From positions 1 through 64,000 of the forward strand of contig NZ_AWFH01000001.1 of the NCBI RefSeq assembly GCF_000682715.1: a stretch of 64,000 bases of DNA, read 5' to 3'. The DNA comes from Hyphomonas atlantica corrig. (GTDB taxonomy: Bacteria; Pseudomonadota; Alphaproteobacteria; Caulobacterales; Hyphomonadaceae). Under the pieces are notes generated by a model. The model did no database searches. It saw only the letters and a program-made list of their open reading frames with translations, and was not told the DNA's origin. This document shows, one piece after another, positions 44,199 to 52,659 of this stretch (the first letter of the stretch is position 1; each line of letters begins with the position of its first letter). The position numbers and the translations under genes are program-made.

Positions 44199-44557
44199 GC
44201 CTGTCGGACTGGACCAGCGCCGGAAAGGTGCGCGCGCGCATCACCGATGAAGGCGCGCTCGAAGTGCGTTGCACGGGCCTGACGACGCAAACCAAATATT
44301 ACAAGACGCTGCTGAAAGAGTTCTTCCGCAAGGACTTCCCGCCTCTTCGCCCCGGCTACGGCGATTATTCCGTGCACATCATGATGGAGTACACGGGAGA
44401 CGCGCCCTGGATGGATCTCGACAATCTCGCCAAGGCCCTGCTCGACAGTTTGACGGGCAATGTCTTCGAGGACGACCACCAGGTCGCCCGCCTTCTGGTA
44501 GAGCGCCGTGTGGGAGAACGCGAAGGCATCTGGCTGAAAGCCGAGGCGATGGATTAG
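44195..44557 (+). CDS. RusA-family Holliday junction resolvase
   Basis: 120 aa, family length. Catalytic pattern D74-L-D76-N-L-A-K80 and D93/D94 (FEDDHQV) corresponds to RusA D70, D72, K76 and D91. It resolves branched DNA by cutting at Holliday junctions. Chromosomal RusA genes often come from prophage, but no phage gene is visible here. Its ATG overlaps the stop of the membrane protein upstream, and its stop overlaps the DsrE gene (4 bases, TTAG). Confidence 0.87.
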   Translation: MSLSDWTSAGKVRARITDEGALEVRCTGLTTQTKYYKTLLKEFFRKDFPPLRPGYGDYSVHIMMEYTGDAPWMDLDNLAKALLDSLTGNVFEDDHQVARLLVERRVGEREGIWLKAEAMD

Positions 44558-45069
44558 AACGGGTTCAGCGTGTACCCGTCCTGCTGCAATTGCGCGTGAG
44601 CCGTCATGGCTGACAGCGACATTTCAACGCCCGGCAACAGGTCGGCTTTGGTGACATCGCGATAGGCCGCCGTCTGGCCGCACAGGATAATTCGCACCCG
44701 GTTCTTCAGCAGCGCAGCGATCAGTGGCGCGGAGGCATTGTCCTCACGCTTCAGCAAGTCAGCATAGGCCCCGCCATGCACCACAACCGCCAGCTGGATA
44801 TTGCTGGCCGGAATGCCAACCGCTTCATGCATGTTCAGGAAACGCGCGGCGCTCTCCAGCGTGCGATTCACCTTGCCGGGTTCAGCCGCGGCAGCCGTAT
44901 CGAAGGCGATCTTGAAGACGGCGTCCTTGTTCAGGCGTTCCGCGTCCGGCACGGCGGCGACCTTGCCATAGGTCGGAATAGGCGGGCCTGGCTTGAAATC
45001 TTCCGGGCCGGCAAGCGCTGGTAAACTGAGTGAACTGGCCGCGAAGGCACAGGCGAGCAGTCGGATCAT
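44554..45069 (-). CDS. Periplasmic DsrE-family protein
   Basis: 171 aa with a signal peptide (about 1-20, ending ALAGP). The mature domain has VKIAFD-like strand, the ASNIQLAVVVHGGAYADLL segment and RIILCGQTAAYRDV with one conserved Cys (about C130), matching periplasmic DsrE/DsrF-like (DUF1791-type) proteins, which take part in sulfur handling in other members. A sulfur-trafficking role here is unsupported by neighbours. Divergent from hemN. Confidence 0.8.
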   Translation of the reverse strand: MIRLLACAFAASSLSLPALAGPEDFKPGPPIPTYGKVAAVPDAERLNKDAVFKIAFDTAAAAEPGKVNRTLESAARFLNMHEAVGIPASNIQLAVVVHGGAYADLLKREDNASAPLIAALLKNRVRIILCGQTAAYRDVTKADLLPGVEMSLSAMTAHAQLQQDGYTLNPF

Positions 45070-45187
45070 GGGGCAACCTCCTCTGAGCCCGGGCAGATTA
45101 GGCTGCGGCGCGGGCGGCGTCGAGATGCGTCTCGCTTACGGGTTTCCCCCTAGTTCCCCGTTGTACAGCCATTGGTAGGACAACGCC

Positions 45188-46537
45188 ATGAAACAGGCAT
45201 GGATCCCCTTCGCGTCGCGCCCTGTCCCGCGCTATACCAGCTATCCGACCGCCGCAGACTTTGCGCCGGATGTCTCGGAACCGGATGCCCGCCTCTGGGC
45301 CAGCGCGACGACCCCTGACAAGCCGGTCTCGGTCTATATCCACGTGCCTTTCTGCGAGAAGCTCTGCTTCTATTGCGGGTGCGCGACCAGCGTGCCGAAC
45401 GGCTATTCCCGGATTGCATCCTATCTGGAAACGCTGCACCGCGAGATTGACCTGTGGGCCGCAGCGCTCGGAGACCATGCGGGCATGGCGCATCTCCATT
45501 TCGGGGGCGGCTCGCCCAATGCGCTGTCGGCAGAGGATTTCAAGGATCTGGTTGCCCACGCTGCCCGCGCCTTCCATTTGCGGCCCGATGCCGAAATCGC
45601 GGTGGAGATCGACCCGCGCAGCCTGTCGCCAGATTTCATTCACGCAATGGCCGTGTCCGGCCTCAATCGCGTCAGCTTCGGCGTCCAGACCCTGTCCCCT
45701 ACCGTCCAGCAGGCCGTGGGGCGCATCCAGCCGAAGATCCTGCTCAGCGAAGGCATCGACCGCCTGCATGATGCCGGCATTCGGGCAATCAACATGGATT
45801 TGATGTACGGCTTGCCACACCAGACCGTGGCCGATGTTGAAGATGCCGCGCACTTCGCCGCAGAGATGGGCGCGGCCCGCATATCCCTGTTTGGCTATGC
45901 GCATGTCCCGTGGTTTGCAAAACACCAGAAGGCCATCGACGAGGACGCCCTGCCCGGCCTTGAGGCACGGTTCGAACAGGCCGAGGCAGGTGCACACACG
46001 CTGGAACTGGCAGGCTATCACGCCATCGGACTGGACCATTTCGCCCGTGCAGATGACTCGCTTGCCGTTGCTGCGCGCGCCGGAACCCTGCATCGAAACT
46101 TCCAGGGCTACACGGATGACCCGTGCGACACGCTGATTGGTATCGGCAGCACAGCAATTTCCCAGTTTTCAGAAGGGTACGCCCAGAACTTCAAGGATCG
46201 CCCAAACTGGCAAGCCGCCATCAATGATGGTCGCCTGCCGGTTGAGCGCGGCGTGGCCTTCACCGACGATGACAGGCTGCGTTCACGCGCGATCGAGCGG
46301 CTGATGTGTGATCTGGAAGTGGATGTGGACGCCGTCTGCGACGAGATGCAGGCCCCTCGCGGCAGTCTCGCCGATGCGCTGGAGACCGCCCGCTTCCTGC
46401 AGTCTGCGGGCCTTTGCGAGTTGAACGGCAAAACGATCCGTGTTCCGACTGAGGCCCGCCTCTTCCTGCGCACAGTCGCGCAAAGCCTTGATGGTCGCTA
46501 CAAACCCGCCGCCCAACGCCACGCCAAGGCGGTCTGA
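45188..46537 (+). CDS. hemN: Oxygen-independent coproporphyrinogen III oxidase HemN
   Basis: 449 aa, a radical-SAM enzyme that decarboxylates coproporphyrinogen III without O2. CEKLCFYCGC (C56, C60, C63 and C65) matches the four conserved Cys of true HemN, in contrast to HemW. LHFGGGSPNAL, RVSFGVQTLSPTVQQAVGR and MDLMYGLPHQT follow. The C-terminal domain (about 370-449) is normal. No FNR box is evident upstream. GTAGGA about 7 bases upstream of the ATG is a moderate ribosome site. Confidence 0.94.
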   Translation: MKQAWIPFASRPVPRYTSYPTAADFAPDVSEPDARLWASATTPDKPVSVYIHVPFCEKLCFYCGCATSVPNGYSRIASYLETLHREIDLWAAALGDHAGMAHLHFGGGSPNALSAEDFKDLVAHAARAFHLRPDAEIAVEIDPRSLSPDFIHAMAVSGLNRVSFGVQTLSPTVQQAVGRIQPKILLSEGIDRLHDAGIRAINMDLMYGLPHQTVADVEDAAHFAAEMGAARISLFGYAHVPWFAKHQKAIDEDALPGLEARFEQAEAGAHTLELAGYHAIGLDHFARADDSLAVAARAGTLHRNFQGYTDDPCDTLIGIGSTAISQFSEGYAQNFKDRPNWQAAINDGRLPVERGVAFTDDDRLRSRAIERLMCDLEVDVDAVCDEMQAPRGSLADALETARFLQSAGLCELNGKTIRVPTEARLFLRTVAQSLDGRYKPAAQRHAKAV

Positions 46538-46623
46538 TCCAGCGCATCAAAGCAACCGGCGTCATTTGCAGACAAGTGAACTGGTGATACACGCAGGCTC
46601 AACAATCCGGAGCGTGACTTCCC

Positions 46624-46821
46624 ATGGCTGAATTCCTCGTCCTGCATCAGAAGAACAATGACAAGGTGCGCGTGGTGAACATTGAACATGTGCGCATGCT
46701 GCGTCCGCATGACGAATCCGGCACATGGCTGGAATTTGGAGGCGACAGCGAGTTCTCCAGCCTCCTGGTTCGCGAGGATCTGGCCAGCCTGATGTCCTAT
46801 CTGGAAGCCGAACACGTTTAG
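46624..46821 (+). CDS. Small hypothetical protein, 65 aa
   Basis: 65 aa. An alternating-hydrophobic pattern, AEFLVLHQKNNDKVRVVNIE followed by FGGDSEFSSLLVREDLASLM, resembles small beta-rich FlbD-type proteins in layout only. No signal or membrane segment. It lies 86 bases after hemN on the same strand and converges with fghA. Function unknown. Confidence 0.55.
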   Translation: MAEFLVLHQKNNDKVRVVNIEHVRMLRPHDESGTWLEFGGDSEFSSLLVREDLASLMSYLEAEHV

Positions 46822-46842
46822 CCCGGGAGGGCCGGATGGTAC

Positions 46843-47685
46843 CTAGCTGCCAAGCGCCCGCGCATGGTGGGCAATATGCTCGTCCATATAGGTCGCGATG
46901 AAGTAATAGTCGTGGCCATACCCATCGCGCAGATTGTAATCCAGCCGCTGGCCATGCTTTGCGCAGGCTTCGGTAAAGATCTCAGGCTTCAGTTCCCGCT
47001 CAAGGAAAGTATCTGCCGTACCCGTATCAACCAGGATTGTCGCCTTTGTCTGACGTTCCTTGACAAGCTCAGTCGCGTCATACTGCTCCCATGCAACCGA
47101 AGGCGCGCCGAGATAGGCGCCGAATGCCTTCTGGCCCCATGGCACCTGCGCCGGGCTGGTGATCGGACTGAACGCTGAGCAGGATTTGTAAACATCCGGA
47201 TGTTTCAGGTGCAGCGTGATCGCGCCATGACCGCCCATAGAGTGGCCGAAGATCCCCTGCCGGCTCATATCCGCATAAGGGAAATTCTCCGCGATCACCT
47301 TCGGCAGTTCCTCGGTGATGTACTCGTCCATCTTGTAGTGCTTCGCCCACGGCTCCTGCGTCGCCGTCAGGTAAAATCCTGCGCCCTGCCCCAGATCATA
47401 GGCCTCATCATCCGGCACATGCTCGCCGCGCGGGCTGGTGTCCGGCGCGATGATCATGATGCCATGCTTGGAGGCCGCACGCTGCAACCCGGACTTCTCC
47501 ATCACATTGGCCCAGGTACAGGTCAGGCCCGACAGATACCACAGCACGGGCACCTTCTCGGGGTTCGCCTGCGAGGGGGTGTAGACCGCAAACCGCATCG
47601 TGCAGTTCTGCAAGGCGCTTTCATGATCATGGACAGACAGCGTGCCGCCAAAGGATTGCCACGAAGAAACTTCAGTTGGTTGCAC
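46843..47685 (-). CDS. fghA: S-formylglutathione hydrolase
   Basis: 280 aa. It hydrolyses S-formylglutathione to formate and glutathione, the second step of glutathione-dependent formaldehyde oxidation. The nucleophile S149 is in FGHSMGG, with LSGLTCTWANV (oxyanion region, Cys56) and a late GYGHDYYFIATYMDEH carrying the catalytic His. The dehydrogenase partner is 5 kb away on the same strand (52660-53769), not adjacent as in many genomes. Start ATG 47685. Confidence 0.94.
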   Translation of the reverse strand: MQPTEVSSWQSFGGTLSVHDHESALQNCTMRFAVYTPSQANPEKVPVLWYLSGLTCTWANVMEKSGLQRAASKHGIMIIAPDTSPRGEHVPDDEAYDLGQGAGFYLTATQEPWAKHYKMDEYITEELPKVIAENFPYADMSRQGIFGHSMGGHGAITLHLKHPDVYKSCSAFSPITSPAQVPWGQKAFGAYLGAPSVAWEQYDATELVKERQTKATILVDTGTADTFLERELKPEIFTEACAKHGQRLDYNLRDGYGHDYYFIATYMDEHIAHHARALGS

Positions 47686-47980
47686 GCCATGATCCTTTTC
47701 GGTTTTGCTTTGGTGGCCGCCGCCCCTCGAGGTTCAGCACCCTTTTGGGCCTCGAATACGCCACTCCACGCATGTTGGCGATAGTGGCGCAAAGACCCCG
47801 CCAAGTAAAACGAAGACAATCGGAAAAAAACAGGCTCAACTCGCTGAAACCGCGAAACTTGGGATTCCCTTCGACTTCGCCTCTGATACAAGGAGACCAT
47901 CATCACAGGTCGCACCGGTCTTGATTCCGAAAACACCGGGGATACGGCCGCACAAGACATGCACGCTTAAGGGGACAAGT

Positions 47981-49597
47981 ATGATCCGGATTTTGCTGAC
48001 TCTTTTGGGGGTTGTGACGGCGTTTGCCGCGAGTGCACAGGCACAGACCGTTCAGCGGGACTGGACGCCCTATGAGCAGAACAAGCAATGCATGATTTCC
48101 GAGAATTTTTACAATACAACTTATCGAAGTGATGGGACGAAATACTGGTTCATCCCGGATAATTCGATGGCGACGATAATCCTGAAGTGGCATGTCACCG
48201 GCGACCAGTTCCTTAACGAAATGGAATACGTGTCCCGCAAGAGTTTTGCGGCGTGCTTCAATGGTGAGCGCGAATGTGGACTGCCGCTGAATTATAATAT
48301 CGCGAATGAGCTCAGCCAGTTCGACGTGCCGGAAAATGGCGTCTCCACGGCCTATTTCAAGAACCCGCCGCCGGCGAGCGCCGTGCGCAACGCGATGGCG
48401 GTCGTCGGCGATTGTTTCGGTTCCGCCGGCGAGGGCATCTATCTCGATGAGGTCGAGCTGACCGAAACGGACCTGCCGATCGATATCTGTTTTCGCGCCG
48501 GACAGACGATGTTTTACCGCGGAGAAAATTACCGCAGCGAGGCGCCGCCGATGACCGACGCCCAGATCGCCAGATACAGGGAATGGGGCATGCTCGCCTA
48601 CTACCTGATCAATCAGGTGCGCAACAAGCCTGATGAAGGGGCGACGCGATGCGGCGTTGCACCCATCGAGCTGATACCCACCTTCATGCAGTATTATGAC
48701 GACAACAATTATGCCGCCCTTGAAGATCCCGTGCAGATCGCGGCACGGGAAGCAGAGGCTGCTGCAGCGGCGCAGGCTGCCGCCGAGAAGCAGGCCCGCG
48801 AGGACGAATATCTGCGAAAGTCCAAGCGCGAGCGCCTTCTGGCCCGCAACGATTATCAGCGTTTCGGCACGCTCGATGGTTGCCAGATCGCCTATTCCTA
48901 CGTCTTTGGCGGTATCAATCGGGACAAGATGAGTTTCATCGTCGATCCGGTGCCGGACAGCGGCATCAGCTGGGCCCTGCAATTCGAGAAGACACAAGCC
49001 GCCGGACAGGCATGCCCGGCCATGCCGCAGGAGCTGGGCGACTGGGTCGCGAAGCAGGACCCGAAACTGTTCGAGGCCTATGGGGCCGAGGAGGAATTCC
49101 GGAACAACAAGCCGAACATCTGGAACGAGAATGACTGGAAGGCCTTTGTTGAACGCTGGATGTGGCGCGACCAGACCTTCGCCGAAACCTATGTTCAGGG
49201 CGGGAATTGCCAGGCGGCGATCTGGTATTCGCGCAACATTGCCCATGACTGGAGCAAGTTCAGTCAGGCTGAAGAGGATTTCGTCGGTCTCGCCAGAGTC
49301 TTCGACCGTTGGGGCGCCCCTGACAAAGCCTTGTGCGCGGCGATCCCGCCGGATGTGCTGCCACTGGCCCGCAAGACCTGGGAGCGTCACTACAATCAGG
49401 TGATGCGTGAGAAAGCCCGGCAACAGGCCGAGTGGGACGCCGCCAATCGCCGGGAAGCCGCGCGCCGTGCCGAAATCGACGCCGCCTATGACGAGCTGCT
49501 GAACTGGAAGCCGCCCTATCAGAAGCAGTCCGAATTGCGCTGCTACAATGTTGAAGAGACGAAATATGGCACGCGTCAAAGGTGCTTCAGCGACTAG
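47981..49597 (+). CDS. Large exported protein of unknown function
   Basis: 538 aa from ATG 47981 with GGGGAC 5 bases upstream. A signal peptide (about 1-22, ending ASAQAQ) points to the periplasm. The N-terminal ~250 residues hold many Cys and aromatic residues (NKQCMISENFYNTTYR, FRAGQTMFYRGENYR). A central Ala/Glu/Lys-rich helix (about 255-290) is followed by a second cysteine-containing domain and a C-terminal charged helix (about 465-500). I do not recognise a family. A longer antisense frame overlaps it but lacks a signal and ribosome site. Confidence 0.65.
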   Translation: MIRILLTLLGVVTAFAASAQAQTVQRDWTPYEQNKQCMISENFYNTTYRSDGTKYWFIPDNSMATIILKWHVTGDQFLNEMEYVSRKSFAACFNGERECGLPLNYNIANELSQFDVPENGVSTAYFKNPPPASAVRNAMAVVGDCFGSAGEGIYLDEVELTETDLPIDICFRAGQTMFYRGENYRSEAPPMTDAQIARYREWGMLAYYLINQVRNKPDEGATRCGVAPIELIPTFMQYYDDNNYAALEDPVQIAAREAEAAAAAQAAAEKQAREDEYLRKSKRERLLARNDYQRFGTLDGCQIAYSYVFGGINRDKMSFIVDPVPDSGISWALQFEKTQAAGQACPAMPQELGDWVAKQDPKLFEAYGAEEEFRNNKPNIWNENDWKAFVERWMWRDQTFAETYVQGGNCQAAIWYSRNIAHDWSKFSQAEEDFVGLARVFDRWGAPDKALCAAIPPDVLPLARKTWERHYNQVMREKARQQAEWDAANRREAARRAEIDAAYDELLNWKPPYQKQSELRCYNVEETKYGTRQRCFSD

Positions 49598-49656
49598 GCG
49601 TGACCTTCCTTCAGCAGACTGCACAACATCGACTACACAGGAACGAAAACCGTATC

Positions 49657-50751
49657 ATGCCAGGCTACACACTCTACGGCGCCGAAGTCAGCTATTTCAC
49701 CGGCAAGGCGCGCGCCTATCTCGACTGGCGCGGCGTGGATTATGTCGAGGAGCTGGCGACGCAACAGGTCTACCGCGACATCATCCTGCCCTCGGTTGGC
49801 TGGCCGGTCATTCCGGTGATGAAGACGCCGAGCGGAGAGATCGTGCAGGATACCGCCGACATCATCGCCCATGTCGAGGCGGCGGAAGGGCTCTCCCCTC
49901 CCGCAATTCCGGACACGCCGGTTCAGGCCTTCGTCGCGCAGCTGCTGCAGCTCTATGCAGATGAGTGGCTCGTCCTGCCGGCAATGCACTATCGCTGGAA
50001 CTACAATGAAGACTGGGCCTATCAGGAGTTTGGCGCGATCTCTGCGCCGGACCGCCCGGCGCCGGAACAATATGACATCGGCAAGCGCAATGGAGAACGC
50101 TTCAAGGGCGCGTTGCCGCCGCTTGGCGTTTCCCCGACCACTGCGCCGGCGATCGAGCGCAGCTATGAAGCGTTCCTGCGGGAATTCTCGACCCATCTGG
50201 AAGTACACCCCTATGCGCTGGGGGGGCGTGCCACGCTGGCGGACTTTGCGCTCTATGGTCCGCTCTATGCTCACCTCTATCGTGACCCGACATCCGGCGA
50301 CCTGATGAAGCGCTACGCGCCGAAAGTTGCCGACTGGGTGGAGCGTGTAAAGGCAGGTTCTCCGTCTGAGGGCGAGTTGCTGCCCAATGACGAAATTCCG
50401 CTGACACTGGTGCCGATCCTTGCCCGCCAGATGCGGGAACAATTCCCCGCCCTCCACCAGACGGCGGAACTGTTCGGCGCCTGGGCCGAGACCGCCTCCC
50501 CCGGCACGCATGTGCCGCGTGCAGTCGGGCAAATCGAGATTGATATCGAAGACACTCAAGGCCCGGCGGCGGCGCGCACTTTTCCGCTCTGGCGCCTTCA
50601 GGCGGCACTGGACGCATACTCCGCCCTGGAGGGCGACGCGCTAGCCCGCGCGGATGATCTTCTGGAGCGTATTCGCGGCAGCGCGCTGAAGGAATTCAGC
50701 CTGCCTGCGCGCCTTGCGCGGACAGATTACCGGATCGCCCTGGCCGCTTAA
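49657..50751 (+). CDS. Glutathione S-transferase family protein
   Basis: 364 aa from ATG 49657, longer than normal GSTs (about 200-230). The N-terminal thioredoxin-like domain has YTLYGAEVSYFTGKARAYLDWR and PVIPVMKTPSGEIVQDTADII; the all-helical part follows to about 240 with HPYALGGRATLADFALYGPL. The remaining 120 residues are an extra helical extension. It would conjugate or reduce small electrophiles with glutathione. Overlaps the stop of the next convergent gene by four bases (TTAA). Confidence 0.87.
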   Translation: MPGYTLYGAEVSYFTGKARAYLDWRGVDYVEELATQQVYRDIILPSVGWPVIPVMKTPSGEIVQDTADIIAHVEAAEGLSPPAIPDTPVQAFVAQLLQLYADEWLVLPAMHYRWNYNEDWAYQEFGAISAPDRPAPEQYDIGKRNGERFKGALPPLGVSPTTAPAIERSYEAFLREFSTHLEVHPYALGGRATLADFALYGPLYAHLYRDPTSGDLMKRYAPKVADWVERVKAGSPSEGELLPNDEIPLTLVPILARQMREQFPALHQTAELFGAWAETASPGTHVPRAVGQIEIDIEDTQGPAAARTFPLWRLQAALDAYSALEGDALARADDLLERIRGSALKEFSLPARLARTDYRIALAA

Positions 50752-51068
50752 TGAATGGTGGCGTTGCCGATGTCGTCTTCATCGTCATCCTCGTCGACCA
50801 TGTCAGCATATGACGTAAACTGAACATCATAGCCGAATGGCTGGTCCTCGGCGGCGATCTCCGGCTCGGTCTGGTAGACTTGGAGTTCGCCATCGACCTT
50901 GAAGCCGAGCCGCTTGCCAATCTGGACGATCATGTCGGCGGCCTGTTCGGCATCCTCGGCCCAGACTTTCATGCCCATGATGCATGCGCCAATCTCCGTG
51001 CCGTAATTCTCGTTCGGCTCGAACACATGTCCGTCAGCGATCAGCGTGAAATGCGTAAACTCTGTCAT
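50748..51068 (-). CDS. Hypothetical protein, 106 aa, acidic C-terminus
   Basis: 106 aa from ATG 51068; the upstream frame is Arg-rich and non-coding in look. The first 60 residues have an FTLIADGHVFEPN start, TEIGACIMGMKVWAEDAEQA then ADMIVQIGKRLGFKVDGEL, suggesting an alpha/beta fold. The tail DEDDDEDDIG is very acidic. Function unknown. Convergent with the GST gene; VOC genes lie upstream on the same strand. Confidence 0.65.
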   Translation of the reverse strand: MTEFTHFTLIADGHVFEPNENYGTEIGACIMGMKVWAEDAEQAADMIVQIGKRLGFKVDGELQVYQTEPEIAAEDQPFGYDVQFTSYADMVDEDDDEDDIGNATIH

Positions 51069-51141
51069 GCGCAGACCATGCCGCGATTTGAACCGCAAGG
51101 CGAGGCCCGCAGGTTGATTTTCCATCCTGCGGGCTGGGGCC

Positions 51142-51519
51142 TTACTCAGCCAGTTGGCAAAAGGCGCAGATCTTGTTGCCATCCGGATCGCGCAGATAGG
51201 CGCCATAGGCCTTGCCCGGCGCATTCGGGCGGAGTCCCGGCGCGCCCTCATCCGTGCCACCCGCCTCAATACCTGCCTTGTGGAAGGCGTCGACTTCTTC
51301 CGCAGACTGCGCCCGGAAACCGATGGTCAGGCCGTTCGCGCAGGTCGCATCCTTTCCATCGGCGGGCCGGGCTACGATGAGCATCAGGCCATCCTTTGAA
51401 AAGTAGGCCCGGTCGTCTGGCGACACCGTCGCAGTTACGCCAACCGCGCCGAGCGCCGCCTGATAGAACGCAATGGAGGCCTTGGGGTTGGTGGCCCCCA
51501 TCATGATGTGAGTGAGCAT
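51142..51519 (-). CDS. VOC-family (glyoxalase/bleomycin-resistance) protein
   Basis: 125 aa. A single VOC domain: MLTHIMMGATNPKASIAFYQ, GLTIGFRAQSAEEVDAFHKAGIEAGG, and YGAYLRDPDGNKICAFCQ. Metal or substrate residues fit a small VOC isomerase or dioxygenase, but the reaction is unknown. A paralogue lies 117 bases upstream in the same direction (51636-52013). Confidence 0.86.
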   Translation of the reverse strand: MLTHIMMGATNPKASIAFYQAALGAVGVTATVSPDDRAYFSKDGLMLIVARPADGKDATCANGLTIGFRAQSAEEVDAFHKAGIEAGGTDEGAPGLRPNAPGKAYGAYLRDPDGNKICAFCQLAE

Positions 51520-51635
51520 AAATCAGTTCCTGTCTTGCATGGCGCGCCAGGATACAGCGCGCGCAAATCTGCCCTAGGGAATCGAAAAGGGCGACGCAAT
51601 CGCGCCGCCCTGAACCGTGTGTTTAGTTGACCGGC

Positions 51636-52013
51636 CTAGCCGCGCATCATGGTGCAGATCTTGTTGCCGTCCGGGTCGCGCAGATAGGCAAGGTACAGCT
51701 TCATGCCATTCCCTTCGCGCCAGCCTGGCGGGTCTTCAATCGCCGTGCCGCCAGCCTCGATCCCGGCCTTGTGCCAGGCATCGGCCTGCTCGGTGCTGTC
51801 GACCGCAAATCCGATCGTACCGCCATTGGCATGGCAGGCAGGCTCGCCATCAATCGGCGGTGTCACGAGGAACGTCCCGCCATTATGCAAATAGATCAGC
51901 CGCCCTTTCGGATCGACAATCGCCTCGCGCCCGCCCAGCGCCTTGAACAGCGCATCATAGAATTTCTTCGATTTCTCAAGGTCGTTCGTGCCGACCATGA
52001 CGTGACTGAACAT
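51636..52013 (-). CDS. VOC-family (glyoxalase/bleomycin-resistance) protein, second copy
   Basis: 125 aa, same length as its neighbour. FSHVMVGTNDLEKSKKFYD, GTIGFAVDSTEQADAWHKAGIEAGG and YLAYLRDPDGNKICTMM align with the other VOC gene, indicating a tandem duplication. It differs in the middle (GTFLVTPPIDGEPACHANG). Function unknown; a role in detoxifying aldehyde-derived adducts is conceivable given the glutathione genes around it. Confidence 0.86.
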   Translation of the reverse strand: MFSHVMVGTNDLEKSKKFYDALFKALGGREAIVDPKGRLIYLHNGGTFLVTPPIDGEPACHANGGTIGFAVDSTEQADAWHKAGIEAGGTAIEDPPGWREGNGMKLYLAYLRDPDGNKICTMMRG

Positions 52014-52091
52014 GTGTTTCCTCCTTATGGATGGGGAATTTGTGCCTCAGCCGCCGAAACAGCGCCAGAGGGATTTCGGCCTCCCCTCGCG

Positions 52092-52622
52092 TCAGCTAGC
52101 CATAGCCGCCGCCAGCAGCGGGCGTAAATGGCTCAAATAGTCTGCTTTGCCGATCGCCAACCCTTCGGCCCGCAGGATGTCGTAGGCGGTGACGAGGTGG
52201 AAATAGAAATTCGGCGTTAGCCATTCATCGATATAGTCCTGGCCGGTCATGGAAAGCGTCGGCATGCCGGGCAGTTCAAGCGGGGTCTTCGCCTCGGCGA
52301 AGCTTTCCTTTGCGTCGGCTTGCGCCTCGATCCGGGAAATCGTCTCGGCCACCAGCGCCTGCAGGTCCGCGAAGCTCGCCGTATCAACCTCGAACTCCTT
52401 CACGGGCGTGTCATTCAGCTTGCCCAGAAGCAATTCTGCCTGACGGCATGCAAACCAGACCTGATTGGGCAGCGGCAGCATGTCCTCGGCCAGCCGGGCC
52501 GTCAGCAGGGCTGTTTTTTCCGGGTCCTCCGGAACCAGCTCCGCCTCGGCCCGGCCAAGGATGTTCTGCAGCGTGATCAGGCGCGTGCGGTAGATGTCAA
52601 GATTGCGTTTTACAATGGTCAT
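52092..52622 (-). CDS. DUF1993-family protein
   Basis: 176 aa from ATG 52622, with AAGGAG 6 bases upstream. Segments RTRLITLQNILGRAEAEL, ARLAEDMLPLPNQVWFACRQAELLLGKL, and LTPNFYFHLVTAYDILRAEG with the conserved NFYFH motif near the C-terminus fit DUF1993, a DinB-like four-helix family of unknown function. It lies between the VOC pair and the formaldehyde dehydrogenase gene, 37 bases from the latter's stop, same strand. Confidence 0.87.
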   Translation of the reverse strand: MTIVKRNLDIYRTRLITLQNILGRAEAELVPEDPEKTALLTARLAEDMLPLPNQVWFACRQAELLLGKLNDTPVKEFEVDTASFADLQALVAETISRIEAQADAKESFAEAKTPLELPGMPTLSMTGQDYIDEWLTPNFYFHLVTAYDILRAEGLAIGKADYLSHLRPLLAAAMAS

Positions 52623-52659
52623 GGATGGCTCCTTCCCGACCACTCTGGACGTGACCGAC

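Noticed and set aside
47903-49624. A 573-aa open frame antisense to the exported protein gene
   Set aside because: It is longer than the chosen gene, but has no signal peptide or ribosome site and matches no family, while the sense frame has both features. Kept as a question in the findings.
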